Position numbers and translations under genes: made by a program. The notes under the pieces are model-generated. The model did not search any database. It was not told where the DNA came from and saw only the letters and a list, made by a program, of their open reading frames with translations. Shown here piece by piece: positions 1 through 8,247 of a stretch of 35,794 nt of DNA. Each line of letters begins with the position of its first letter. The stretch's first letter is position 1. Source of the DNA: Bacteroidota bacterium (GTDB lineage Bacteria > Spirochaetota > Spirochaetia > JABMQR01). The stretch is taken from positions 1-35,794 of the forward strand of contig JABMQR010000318.1 of assembly GCA_013202335.1 (NCBI GenBank). The letters are read 5' to 3'.

Positions 1-210
1 ACTGCCAAGTGGGCAAAGATGACAAAAAGCACTTCCTATACAGCAGGGAGGGACATTAACGAACTAGTTGCAGTTGGTCTGCTTGTAAAATCTGAAGCAG
101 GGGGACGGAGCACATCCTACGAGCTGACTACAGATTTGTGGGATTTACTTGACAGGTGTATCTCTCTTAGTATTCCTGTACATATTTCCCATCAACTAAA
201 TTCTGACTGA
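1..210 (+). CDS. Fic family protein, C-terminal fragment (5' end outside window)
   Basis: The reading frame is open from base 1 and ends at TGA 208-210, so this is the 3' end of a longer gene. It begins TAKWAKMTKSTSYTAGRDIN and continues through GLLVKSEAGGRSTSYEL. That pattern matches the winged-helix tail of Fic/DOC-type AMP-transferases, where a helix-turn-helix with a TxxRDI/L-x-x-L stretch precedes a GRSTSYxL strand. The Fic motif itself (HxFx[D/E]GNGR) would lie upstream of the window and is not seen, so catalytic competence cannot be judged. The ATG at base 19 is internal to the domain and is not taken as the start. Confidence 0.75.
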   Translation, partial: TAKWAKMTKSTSYTAGRDINELVAVGLLVKSEAGGRSTSYELTTDLWDLLDRCISLSIPVHISHQLNSD

Positions 211-278
211 TGTTATGAAACATTATTCAAAGGACCTTCCATAATTGAAAGGCTTATTAGCGGTTTGTTATCTCTTGA

Positions 279-1316
279 TTAAGTAACTTTATTGGATTTA
301 ACATAATTAATCATATTTTGAACTTCATCAATAGTATTTATAGCTATTAATTTTACTTTTTGATGTGCGTTAACAAAAACTCTAAATATCTGATCGGCAA
401 AAGCCTGTCCAATAAATTTAACTCCTTCAAAATCTAAAATTACTTCCAGAAAGTGATCAAATCTTTTTATCAACCTTTTCGCTTGTGATCTTGATATTAA
501 AGACTCCCCTTCATACTCCATCAACTTTACTGGTATAACAGTTCGATGAAATCCGGGAACTTTATCCGGATCAGAATATTCATTAAATATACTCTCCATG
601 TCAAGTGTTGATGTTTTTGATATTTTCATAAAAACTAAAGTCCCCTTATTATCTAATTTACAATCTTCAAACAGCCAATCACGCGAAGCAGTATTACCAA
701 CAAAACGAAGTTCACGTGAAACAATAACAAATGAATCAAACATTCTTGAAGAGAAAAATATCCCTTCACCTGTATGATTCTCGGGATCAGATGTAAATTT
801 CCCTTTAGCTAATTCAAGAATGGCATGCTTGGGATCATCAAGATTTAGATCTTTCTGTATTTTATTAAAAATTCCTATACCATCGTCTTTAATCATAAAT
901 TCCACATTATTTGCAGAAATCGATACTGTAATAGTAAGCTGCTTTCCCTCTGAATGATCAATTACATTATTTACCATTTCAGTAAACCCATATTGACAAA
1001 TTGATCTAATATTCTTTGGTAAATGTTTAATTTTAAAAGAAATCTCTTCTCTCCAAATAACATCTTCTTCAAGAGAATCTGATATTATTTTTTTTATTTC
1101 AAACACTGCCTTTTTTAGCTGATATTTCGGATATCGTCCTTTACCAGTTCTCACTATGCTATCATCTACAATTAACTCATTAATATATTTTGAAACTGTT
1201 GGTTTCGTTATTCCAAAATGTTCAATAACAACTGAAGCTATATTATTGGGATGATCTTCAATATTTTCTACTATAAATTCTTTAATTGTATTAATAATTT
1301 CTTTTGTGAATTTCAA
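279..1316 (-). CDS. Winged-helix / GHKL ATPase / STAS-like (DUF4325) regulator
   Basis: A 345-residue protein with three regulatory modules. Residues ~5-65 form a winged helix (recognition region ITKPTVSKYINELI). Residues ~80-235 form a GHKL (histidine-kinase-like) ATPase with an N box (EMVNNVIDHSEG, 113-124), G1 box (DDGIGI, 144-149) and G2 box (TGEGIFF, 182-188). Residues ~262-345 are a STAS-like DUF4325 domain (VILDFEGVKFIGQAFADQ). There is no histidine phospho-acceptor domain, so it resembles anti-sigma (SpoIIAB/RsbW) plus anti-anti-sigma logic on one chain with its own DNA reader. The start is TTG (1314-1316), supported by a GAGGA ribosome site (1322-1326). Its promoter lies within five phased repeats, suggesting autoregulation. 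The target genes are not known. Confidence 0.8.
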   Translation of the reverse strand: MKFTKEIINTIKEFIVENIEDHPNNIASVVIEHFGITKPTVSKYINELIVDDSIVRTGKGRYPKYQLKKAVFEIKKIISDSLEEDVIWREEISFKIKHLPKNIRSICQYGFTEMVNNVIDHSEGKQLTITVSISANNVEFMIKDDGIGIFNKIQKDLNLDDPKHAILELAKGKFTSDPENHTGEGIFFSSRMFDSFVIVSRELRFVGNTASRDWLFEDCKLDNKGTLVFMKISKTSTLDMESIFNEYSDPDKVPGFHRTVIPVKLMEYEGESLISRSQAKRLIKRFDHFLEVILDFEGVKFIGQAFADQIFRVFVNAHQKVKLIAINTIDEVQNMINYVKSNKVT

Positions 1317-1329
1317 ATTTTTCCTCTAT

Positions 1330-1446
1330 GGTAAATATAAAGTAAGGTTTATCGAATGTAAAGTAAATATAATTTGTTTTTTGGTAAGTATATAAAAAGA
1401 CATTACAAATCTAAGGTAAACATAAGCGTACTTTTAGTAAAAATAA
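1330..1446. repeat. Five helically phased direct repeats, consensus RGTAARTATAA
   Basis: Copies start at 1330 (GGTAAATATAA), 1362 (AGTAAATATAA), 1383 (GGTAAGTATATAA), 1415 (GGTAAACATAA) and 1436 (AGTAAAAATAA). The spacings are 32, 21, 32 and 21 bases, i.e. three and two turns of B-DNA. A weaker half-copy (AGTAAGG) sits at 1341, one turn from the first. The two copies nearest the gene cover the -10 and -35 elements. This looks like an operator array for cooperative binding on one DNA face, plausibly by the winged-helix protein encoded next to it. Confidence 0.6.
1334..1362 (-). promoter_or_regulatory. Sigma-70-like promoter of the winged-helix/ATPase/STAS gene
   Basis: On the minus strand TTTACA (1357-1362) and TATATT (1334-1339) are separated by exactly 17 bases. 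The predicted transcript start near 1327 leaves a very short leader before the TTG at 1316. Both hexamers lie inside copies of the phased repeat, so a bound protein would compete with RNA polymerase. The motif match is by eye. Confidence 0.5.
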
Positions 1447-1616
1447 TTATTGCATAGCACTATCAAATTGTGGTTAATATCATAAAATGCAGGTAGGTTT
1501 ATTTTTGAATGTTTATTTATTTGTTATTAATAATTAGAATTCAAATACTATAAATGTACTGCAGTAAAAAAAGACTACCCCCGTCGGAAAGGTGTTGTAC
1601 CCAGCCCAAGATAGAT
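1447..1616. other. AT-rich gap with no gene seen
   Basis: This is the rest of the 405-base gap between the regulator promoter and the serine hydrolase gene. No credible ORF or RNA gene is visible. The phased repeats end at 1446 and a terminator begins at 1617. Confidence 0.5.
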
Positions 1617-1645
1617 AAAAAGACAGGATTTTCTCCTGTCTTTTT
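1617..1645 (-). terminator. Intrinsic terminator (bidirectional shape)
   Basis: The arms AAAAAGACAGGA (1617-1628) and TCCTGTCTTTTT (1634-1645) enclose the loop TTTTC. A and T runs flank both sides, so it can work in either direction. It lies 77 bases past the stop of the leftward serine hydrolase gene and is the natural end of that transcript. Confidence 0.8.
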
Positions 1646-1671
1646 TATGTAACTATGCAATGGTCTATTAC

Positions 1672-1691
1672 GCAGTCTTGAAAAAGACTGC
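1672..1691. other. 8-bp stem-loop between hydrolase stop and terminator
   Basis: GCAGTCTT (1672-1679) and AAGACTGC (1684-1691) form a perfect stem with loop GAAA. It lies in the 3' untranslated region of the hydrolase mRNA and could block 3' decay. No further role can be read from sequence. Confidence 0.45.
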
Positions 1692-1721
1692 CACTGACAC
1701 CGTCACAACCACCACATCAAA

Positions 1722-3536
1722 CTACAACTTCCTCAACTTAAAATTTTGAAAACTGAGCGTTTCTCCGGCAGCTTCTCTCATAACCCGGATAGATCCGCCG
1801 AGTCCTCTCCCAATACCCATTAATGTTGCAGAGTCCGAATCTATGGTCTGCAGGGGGAATTTTGACCACTCTCCGTTACTTTTTAGATAGAGACAGAGAA
1901 ATCCGCTATTCTTATCCTTATCTATTTTGAAATCGGTATATTGCGGCATAACTTCAGATTGTAAAGATTCATATCGCCCGATCCTTGAGAGCCAGGAGGG
2001 ATCTATTGGCTGTGGTTCAATCTTTACAGCAGGACTTATCAAAATATCCTGAATTCTGAGATTGATAGCCGGATCTCCATCAATATCTTCCATACTGATT
2101 GATATTTCATCGAAAACAGGCATTTTTATGGGGATAAGACCTAACAACTTTATACCAAGGGTCAGTGTATCGTTTTCGTGATAGTACACATCAAACCATT
2201 TATTAAAGGTGTATATTTTAAGTTTATTTCCTGATATTTTTATTTCAGAAAGACCCACGGGTGAAGCATAATAGCCGGGAAGATTTGCTTTCAGAGCTGC
2301 CGGGATTTCTACAATCGGGCTTTTCTCCGGAGATACAGGAATAGCAGGTTGTCCTTCTAAGTCCAAAAAGGTTCGAACAGTTTCCATCACTATTTCTGTA
2401 AGACTGAAAGAACCGACACCTTCAACGGAATTGACCATTACAAATACTGATATATCCCGTTTGGGAAGAACAATTACCAGAGAATGATAAGGAGGCAGAT
2501 CCCCTCCATGGCCCACTATAAACTCCCCGGGTAGATTCTGCAGATCAACAACCCACCAGGTCAGACCTACTTGAAAATCCAAATCAAAGGGAACGTCCTC
2601 ATTTGAGGGTTGGAACATCTCATTGACAGTTTCAGGTAAAAGCAGACCTTCACCGGAGTTATACGAAGCAAGCATGCTCTGAAGAAAAATCCCCATATCT
2701 ATTGCGGTAGTATTAAGACTCCCTGCAGGCATGTCGCGAATATAGGGTACCATTTCCGGTTTCCCTGCCAAATAGCCCATTGCCATCCGGTCTGACGGAA
2801 TTTCATCTCTATTAAATGATGAATCGTCCATTCCCAGGGGATCGAAAACCAATTTCTTTACTGATTCCTGAAAACCCGCTCCCTGAGCTCTTTCCACAAT
2901 AACACCTAGTAAAGAATATCCCAGGTTACAGTAGGAAAACATCTCATAGGGTTTACGGACTACCCCGCTCTGGTTAACAGCATCAATAGCTCTTCGGTAA
3001 CTATAAGGAAAATCTTCCGGTGCTTCATACCCCAGGAAAAAGTCATGGAAGGCATCCGACTCAAGCCCGGACTCATGGTTTAGCAGCATACGGACAGTTA
3101 TGGGGTTCCCAATGGTATCCATACCCAAAGGTTTGAATTCCGGAATATAGGTTGTTACCGGTTCATCAAGATCCAGTAACCCCATCTCTACAAGCCGCAT
3201 AACTGCCGCCGCCGTAACTAATTTTGATACCGATCCTACATTTGATATTGTTGTTTCCGTGAATTCAGTACCACTCTTTTTATTCGAGAGACCAAATCCT
3301 TTTGTCCATACTGTTCCGGTAGAGTCTGAAACGGCTATGGAAAGGCCGGTGATCTTTTTTTCCGTCATCTCTTTCTGTATAGTATCAATCAGAACCTCAA
3401 TTGGTTCTTGCTGACTAATCATTGCGGCATTTTCCAAATCCCCTGATATGCTTCTACAACCTGCCAGAGTCCAAAATATCAATACGAGAAAGCTTACTAT
3501 TATTACTATTATTATTGATCTGATTATTATTTTCAT
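1722..3536 (-). CDS. Exported beta-lactamase-fold serine hydrolase (class C / esterase type), lipoprotein
   Basis: A 604-residue protein with an N-terminal membrane segment ending in a lipobox (LAGC, 24-27), so a lipid-anchored extracytoplasmic enzyme is expected. The penicillin-binding/class C fold occupies ~50-390. It shows the SxxK motif (SVSK, 102-105), the YxN motif (YCN, 202-204) and HGG (343-345) in place of KTG, typical of EstB/D-aminopeptidase/LACTB-type hydrolases. The C-terminal ~200 residues resemble the beta-barrel extension of these enzymes. The substrate is likely a peptide, ester or D-amino-acid-containing bond rather than specifically an antibiotic. ATG 3536 has a strong AAAGGGG site. 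The gene follows the small secreted peptide by 19 bases and is probably co-transcribed with it. Confidence 0.85.
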   Translation of the reverse strand: MKIIIRSIIIVIIVSFLVLIFWTLAGCRSISGDLENAAMISQQEPIEVLIDTIQKEMTEKKITGLSIAVSDSTGTVWTKGFGLSNKKSGTEFTETTISNVGSVSKLVTAAAVMRLVEMGLLDLDEPVTTYIPEFKPLGMDTIGNPITVRMLLNHESGLESDAFHDFFLGYEAPEDFPYSYRRAIDAVNQSGVVRKPYEMFSYCNLGYSLLGVIVERAQGAGFQESVKKLVFDPLGMDDSSFNRDEIPSDRMAMGYLAGKPEMVPYIRDMPAGSLNTTAIDMGIFLQSMLASYNSGEGLLLPETVNEMFQPSNEDVPFDLDFQVGLTWWVVDLQNLPGEFIVGHGGDLPPYHSLVIVLPKRDISVFVMVNSVEGVGSFSLTEIVMETVRTFLDLEGQPAIPVSPEKSPIVEIPAALKANLPGYYASPVGLSEIKISGNKLKIYTFNKWFDVYYHENDTLTLGIKLLGLIPIKMPVFDEISISMEDIDGDPAINLRIQDILISPAVKIEPQPIDPSWLSRIGRYESLQSEVMPQYTDFKIDKDKNSGFLCLYLKSNGEWSKFPLQTIDSDSATLMGIGRGLGGSIRVMREAAGETLSFQNFKLRKL

Positions 3537-3555
3537 AGAATTTCCCCTTTGTCAT

Positions 3556-3708
3556 TTACTGTTTTTTGAGATTCTGACCACGGTTGTTGTGTACCAAGGA
3601 AAACATACTTCTGGATGTTTCCAAACTTTTTGTACTCATTTCCGGTGTTTGCGAAAATAATGCAGCACAGCTTAAAACAAGTAACATAGATACCAATAAT
3701 CTTTTCAT
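3556..3708 (-). CDS. Small secreted peptide (50 aa), unrecognised
   Basis: ATG 3706-3708 to TAA 3556-3558 encodes 50 residues. The first ~20 (MKRLLVSMLLVLSCAALFSQ) are a clear export signal: two basic residues, a hydrophobic core and an ALFSQ cleavage region as in spirochaetal secreted proteins. The remaining ~30 residues (from TPEMSTKSLE to QNLKKQ) are polar, basic and without Cys. AAGGAG lies 8 bases upstream of the ATG. The frame ends 19 bases before the hydrolase start and follows the LuxR-type gene by 111 bases, so it sits mid-operon. It could be a secreted signal or substrate peptide, or the 5' stub of a larger exported protein that has been lost. Confidence 0.55.
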   Translation of the reverse strand: MKRLLVSMLLVLSCAALFSQTPEMSTKSLETSRSMFSLVHNNRGQNLKKQ

Positions 3709-3787
3709 TCATAACTCCTTGCGTTGTGATAAACCAAGGTTACCATCGCAAAAGGGTATGAAAAATGGGGAATTGTCCTCAAACGTA

Positions 3788-3803
3788 TGGGTAAATGTAC
3801 CCA
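3788..3803. promoter_or_regulatory. Palindrome TGGGTA-N4-TACCCA, candidate LuxR-type operator
   Basis: A perfect 6-4-6 inverted repeat lies between the LuxR-type gene stop (3820) and the small peptide start (3708). Its size and symmetry suit a dimeric helix-turn-helix regulator. The assignment to the adjacent LuxR protein is inference. Confidence 0.4.
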
Positions 3804-3819
3804 AAAGAGGCAATTTTTC

Positions 3820-4791
3820 TCATTTTAGAAGAGCAAGCAGTTCATATCTGCTTGTTATATTGAGTTTTCGATAGATATTGTATATATGATTTCCTACCGT
3901 CTTGGAAGATATATGTAATTCAAGAGCAATCTGTTTATTTCCCAAGCCTTTGCTTATAAGCGGAATTATCGTAATCTCCCGATCTGATAAGCCTGCACTT
4001 TCTGCCAGATCATGAATTTTAGTTTCAAGTGATGGCTGCATGGGCTGCCAAGTCTCCTGAATCTGTGCATTTGCAGAAAGTTCAAGCTTTACTGGAGTCT
4101 TCAAAATACGTATCCCGAAAATCAGGGTTACCAGGGAAAGTACCGCATAGAGTATTGGTGAAAGGATAACTTCTATGGGAACGATGTTAATAGATTTTAC
4201 CCCGGTGAAGAGAAACTGATCATACCCGATAGCCGGTAAAAATGCCGCAATTATGATTATGAGTGTGAGGATATATTTTCTTGCGATAGTATTGGTAATA
4301 TTTTTTCGCAGGATGATAATTATTACAATTGAATAGCTGATACTTATCATTTGTAGGGTGTTAGCGAAAGGGAAAAGCGGCCCCAATATTATGGTATGGG
4401 TTTCTCCTGAATATTCCATCAGGAGAGGGGTACAGAATAAACCTAATTCGACTACAGACAGCAGGATGATAATCCCATCTATCAGACGTTTTCCTGGTGG
4501 TTTTGTTGCCTCATTAACAGCCAGCGGCAACATCGTATGCATGAGTGTGGAAAAAGGAATACCAATAATTATGAGCATAAAAATACCGTAAGAAAGCTCT
4601 TTAGATATATTTATACCAAGATAGAACATCACCAAATTAATAAGGATAGAGACGGTGAAGCAGCTGTAGGCTATAAGATAATAGGTTAAACCTCTGTTTC
4701 TAAAGCGTGTGACTAATGCTGATAACACTGTTAGTGCTGCTATCCCAGGTAATATACATAATATAAGATATAGAGGCAGAAGATGCTGCAT
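3820..4791 (-). CDS. Membrane-anchored LuxR-type transcriptional regulator
   Basis: A 323-residue protein. Residues ~1-235 hold about seven hydrophobic segments, and a short cytoplasmic linker leads to a LuxR/GerE helix-turn-helix (~266-323). The HTH shows the usual pattern: LSDREITIIPLISKGLGN, KQIALELHISSKTVGNHI, and an NIYRKLNITSR recognition end. This 7TM-LuxR layout lacks a receiver domain, so the membrane part itself is presumably the sensor. ATG 4791 has GGAGGG 5 bases upstream. It heads a leftward group with the secreted peptide and the exported hydrolase, with a palindrome directly after its stop, suggesting local regulation of an extracytoplasmic process. The ligand is unknown. Confidence 0.85.
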   Translation of the reverse strand: MQHLLPLYLILCILPGIAALTVLSALVTRFRNRGLTYYLIAYSCFTVSILINLVMFYLGINISKELSYGIFMLIIIGIPFSTLMHTMLPLAVNEATKPPGKRLIDGIIILLSVVELGLFCTPLLMEYSGETHTIILGPLFPFANTLQMISISYSIVIIIILRKNITNTIARKYILTLIIIIAAFLPAIGYDQFLFTGVKSINIVPIEVILSPILYAVLSLVTLIFGIRILKTPVKLELSANAQIQETWQPMQPSLETKIHDLAESAGLSDREITIIPLISKGLGNKQIALELHISSKTVGNHIYNIYRKLNITSRYELLALLK

Positions 4792-5001
4792 TTTCCCTCC
4801 GTGCTTTTTCCGTCAAATAATATATTCTTTTGGTATTTCTATTAAACGTATATCATTCTGTAAGAACACTCATTAAAACAACTTGTAAAGTATAGCACCT
4901 CTCCATGCAAACAACGACATGTTTTTTGTGAATCGCATTCAAATGCCTGCTTTGTCGGGCAAATTAAAAAACGGGTTAAATTCCATAAAAACCAATAATA
5001 G

Positions 5002-5487
5002 TTGTTTAAGGAATCAAATTCTATAACTGTTGAGAAATATGTTAAAGCTTTAAGTGATAGTCTCATTATATATAAAGCGAAAAGATATATCATTAAAGGC
5101 AAACAATATCTAAAAACCCTGGAAAAATATTATGTTGTAGATATTGGTCTTAGATATATGCTGTTAGGACAAAGAAATACTGATATAGGTCACATTCTTG
5201 AGAACATAATTTATCTGGAATTAATTCGACGAGGGTATGATGTATATGTGGGGCAAGTTGGCGACCTGGAAGTTGATTTTGTAGCAATGAATGAAGAAAG
5301 TACTATCTATTATCAAGTTGCCGCCACCGTGAGAGAAGAATCGACTTTAAAACGAGAACTGGCTTCCTTGCAAAAAATAAACGATCATTATCCCAAATTC
5401 ATTCTAACACTTGATGATGATCCTGAAGCAGATTACGATGGGATACGTAGAATAAATGCTTTATCTTTTTTGTTAGATAAAGATTGA
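5002..5487 (+). pseudogene. DUF4143 ATPase, C-terminal fragment
   Basis: 161 codons match the C-terminal half of AAA_14/DUF4143 ATPases, with signature segments ISVEKYV-like ITVEKYVKALSDSLIIYKAK, KGKQYLKTLEKYYVVDIGLR, GHILENIIYLELIRRGYDV and EVDFVA. The N-terminal P-loop (AAA) half is missing, and a TAG stop (4999-5001) directly precedes the homologous region. The only possible start here is a TTG at 5002 without a ribosome site. This is most likely a decayed 5'-truncated copy; DUF4143 genes are frequent and often degraded in bacterial genomes. Confidence 0.75.
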
Positions 5488-6009
5488 GATGTTTCGGTAC
5501 CAGGTGTATTTTCCAATTAATCAACTTGTTCATATCAGTATCTGTCAATGTCCAGAGCTTTTGTATTGGGTATACTGCCAATCCATTCACTCTGCTTTTT
5601 TCAACTTTTAACCGAAAACCTTGTGTACGTTTGTTATTGAGCAAATTAGGTAAAATAATCTATTTATATGGCTTTTGCCTGGTTTTTACTTTCACAAGAG
5701 ATGTCATACTCATTGTTCTTACCAAGGTTTAATCCTTGTATTGTAGGGAATGATGTCAAAATTGATGTTCCTAAAATCGAATATCATGATATCGTCGTAA
5801 TTTCTTTAAAAAATTGAGCCATAGCGTCCTGGAGTTGGAACCCGTTTCCAGGACGCTGTAATAATTAATATGGTTTATGTCTATTAAGCGGCAGAAAGAA
5901 ATGCTGCAGATAATAGAATAAATCCAGCCACAATCCTTTTGTTTTCCCTGGGGACTATATATAAATGATTTTGCAAATATTTATTTTATTATGGAAGCAC
6001 ACTGTTCAG
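5488..6009. other. 522-base gap without a convincing gene
   Basis: No recognisable gene is seen. A 49-codon plus-strand frame (ATG 5668 to TGA 5817; ends KIEYHDIVVISLKN) reads like coding sequence at its 3' end but lacks a ribosome site and matches nothing I recognise. It may be a gene remnant. A stem-loop at 5823-5857 follows it. The rest is AT-rich and featureless. Confidence 0.4.
5823..5857. other. 10-bp stem-loop, possible weak terminator
   Basis: AGCGTCCTGG (5823-5832) and CCAGGACGCT (5848-5857) pair perfectly around a 15-base loop. Read leftward, a run of T follows after 9 bases, so it may end operon A, whose last gene stops at 6010. Neither side has the immediate T run of a textbook terminator. 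Confidence 0.4.
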
Positions 6010-7392
6010 TTACAAATCTAAAATCAATCCTGTAGGCACGGGACGCTCGAAGTCCTCGCCGGTCATGAAATCCCTGTCAGAAATTCTCAACACCCTGTTT
6101 TGGCCGAGACCCAATTGCGATGACCCTCCACCGTCAAGATTGACACACTGTTCAATCCCGGCCATCTTGGTAGTCTCGGTAAATTCAGCAAGTGAAAATC
6201 CACGGCTGTCGATACCTGGCCTATACACTGCAGGCTTGTTTCCCTCAACCCAAACGATAACAAGTTTTCCCTTCCTCACGCCTAATCCCATTCTCGCTGC
6301 CAGCCCGGTATCCCAGCATAAAGGGAATCCCGTGGGAGGATAATATATCCCTTCGCCGTGATAGTAAGGTTCCTCAAATCCCTCAATACTTACCGAATCC
6401 TTAATCATGGCTGGTCCAGCCTGAACCCCGAAATCGCTTAATTGCGACATCGAATAACGCACCTGCAAATGATCAGGAATCTGAGAGCTGTTCAGGTGAA
6501 GGACATAGCCTGCCTCAGGCAGAGAAAGGCCCCCTCCCTTTTTGTACCCGACTATTTCCCTGTTTACGATCGCCAGGTCGAGACCTTGCTGGATAGGGGA
6601 AATATCCATTTCAGGACGTAAGTAGACTTCACAGTTATCTCCATGAACCCTTTTCCGGTCGTCAACATATATCTCAGTATCACGAATCCCAACAGTAGAT
6701 ATTGAAACGGAAGAATGATCGTAAAACAGTGCGGAACGACTATACAGGGGAGGCTGAAAGATTTCCCCACCGCTGGCTGAAAGTCCGTAAGGCTCTCCCA
6801 TGCAGTCAAAAACCGAATCCAGATCAGTAAGGTCCATAAGGAAAAAGTGACTGTTCAGTACAATCCTACGATGCGAGAAATGGGAATTCAAATATCCCAG
6901 GCGCGGAGAAACTGTGATAGCCATATGGGCACTGCCACTGTCGGATACAAGTGTTCTGATGGAATTCGTTCGATACAGAAGCTCAAGGAATTCCTGGACA
7001 TCCGGCTGCCTTGACCTTAGCCGTTCACCATCTTTTACAATGGCACCATCCTTGAGACAGCGATTCAGCCAGTACCTGTTCCTTGCCTGATCACTGAGAA
7101 AAACCGTTCCATCTTCTGAATATCTTGGGAATGGCAGTACAGCCCCCTTTGGGAGAACAGTAAGTACCAGCAGCCCAAGTTCCGGTAGTTTCGGCATAAG
7201 GTGATTCCTGCACAACGTAGAAACAGAATCCAGCACCTGAGGGGAAAAAGTATTACGTACGGGGATCAGCCTGTGATTAAGGGGAAAACTTATTATCTGG
7301 AATCGTGTTATTTCACCTGAATCAAACTTGCTGGTGAACACCTTTGACACTGTCCCGTGATAGGTGTCCGAATACGATGAGTGAAGCTGCAT
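6010..7392 (-). CDS. Phosphodiester glycosidase family protein (NAGPA/DUF2233)
   Basis: A 460-residue protein whose C-terminal ~280 residues form a phosphodiester glycosidase (NAGPA) domain. NSHFF (180-184) stands for the usual NGGFF, QAGP is at 324-327, and GIDSRGFSLAEF plus NLDGGGSS (418-425) form the active-site block. Family members cleave the bond between a sugar and a phosphate, as in uncovering enzyme (GlcNAc-1-phosphodiester) and teichoic-acid-type substrates. The N-terminal ~175 residues are not recognised. No signal peptide is present, so it should act in the cytoplasm on an imported compound. It starts 3 bases after the permease stop (AAGGG within the permease 3' end is the ribosome site). 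It is the last gene of operon A and defines its likely substrate class. Confidence 0.75.
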   Translation of the reverse strand: MQLHSSYSDTYHGTVSKVFTSKFDSGEITRFQIISFPLNHRLIPVRNTFSPQVLDSVSTLCRNHLMPKLPELGLLVLTVLPKGAVLPFPRYSEDGTVFLSDQARNRYWLNRCLKDGAIVKDGERLRSRQPDVQEFLELLYRTNSIRTLVSDSGSAHMAITVSPRLGYLNSHFSHRRIVLNSHFFLMDLTDLDSVFDCMGEPYGLSASGGEIFQPPLYSRSALFYDHSSVSISTVGIRDTEIYVDDRKRVHGDNCEVYLRPEMDISPIQQGLDLAIVNREIVGYKKGGGLSLPEAGYVLHLNSSQIPDHLQVRYSMSQLSDFGVQAGPAMIKDSVSIEGFEEPYYHGEGIYYPPTGFPLCWDTGLAARMGLGVRKGKLVIVWVEGNKPAVYRPGIDSRGFSLAEFTETTKMAGIEQCVNLDGGGSSQLGLGQNRVLRISDRDFMTGEDFERPVPTGLILDL

Positions 7393-7395
7393 GGG

Positions 7396-8229
7396 TTACC
7401 CTTTTGTACCTGTTGAAGCTATTCCCTGAATGATAAATCGCTGGAGGAATATATATATCAGGAGCAGCGGGATAATAGACAGCACCCCGCCGGTTAGCAG
7501 AAGATTCCATTTTGCAGTATACTGTGACTTAAACTGTGTTAATGCCATAGTCACAGTATAGAGCCGCTCACTATTGATATAGAGAATCGGCCGCAGCAAA
7601 TCATTCCAGTTATTCATGAAGGCGATGATGAAAAGTGTGGCAATCTGCGCAGAGCTCTGGGGAAGATACAGCTTGGAGTACATCATAAAAGACCCGGCAC
7701 CATCAATTGCCCCTGCATCAAGCAGCGCCTTCGGCATGCTCTCGAAAAACTCCTTAAACATAAATGTACCGAACGATCCCACCAGGAGTGACGGAATAAT
7801 AAGCGGGGCAAAGGAATCCAGCCAGTTAAGTTTCATCATGAGAAAGAATTCAGGGATAATTGTCACTTGTATCGGCACCATCATAGTCCCGAGCAGCAGT
7901 GCGAAAATGATATTCTTTCCCCTGAATTTCATCAACGCAAAGGCAAATCCTGCAAGAGTACAGGTTATTACCTGACCAAATGCACTGGATCCTGCAACAA
8001 TAAAACTGTTAATAGTGAATTTTCCGAAACTGAACTCATCCAGGACACGCTGATAATTCTGAAACATGCCCTCCTTGAACAGGAGATCGGGAATAACCGT
8101 GGGAGGAATGGAAAATACATTGGAACTTGAATTGAAAGAGTTCAGCACCATCCAGAGAAAGGGGAAAATCATTATTACTGATACAAGAATTAGTACAATA
8201 TACACTATCACCTTGTTTACATACTTCAT
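7396..8229 (-). CDS. Sugar ABC transporter permease (MalG/CUT1 type)
   Basis: A 277-residue inner-membrane permease with six hydrophobic segments. The EAA loop (ALLDAGAIDGAGSFMMYSKL) docks the ATPase. I place the start at ATG 8229, with GGAGG 7 bases upstream, not at the TTG at 8235, which would sit one base from the ribosome site. The C-terminus ends in TGTKG, typical of CUT1 MalG-type subunits. It pairs with the permease gene just upstream. No ATPase gene is present in the operon, so a shared MsmK/MalK-type ATPase encoded elsewhere is needed. Confidence 0.9.
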   Translation of the reverse strand: MKYVNKVIVYIVLILVSVIMIFPFLWMVLNSFNSSSNVFSIPPTVIPDLLFKEGMFQNYQRVLDEFSFGKFTINSFIVAGSSAFGQVITCTLAGFAFALMKFRGKNIIFALLLGTMMVPIQVTIIPEFFLMMKLNWLDSFAPLIIPSLLVGSFGTFMFKEFFESMPKALLDAGAIDGAGSFMMYSKLYLPQSSAQIATLFIIAFMNNWNDLLRPILYINSERLYTVTMALTQFKSQYTAKWNLLLTGGVLSIIPLLLIYIFLQRFIIQGIASTGTKG

Positions 8230-8247
8230 ATACAAGCCTCCTTTCTG

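Noticed and set aside
5399..5644. 81-codon minus-strand ORF (VEKSRVNGLAVYPIQKLW segment)
   Set aside because: It looks somewhat protein-like, but it overlaps the DUF4143 fragment, has no ribosome site and matches no family I know.
5885..5950. Signal-peptide-like minus-strand stretch (KRIVAGFILLSAAFLSAA)
   Set aside because: It has no start codon upstream in frame and stops at once; at most a remnant.
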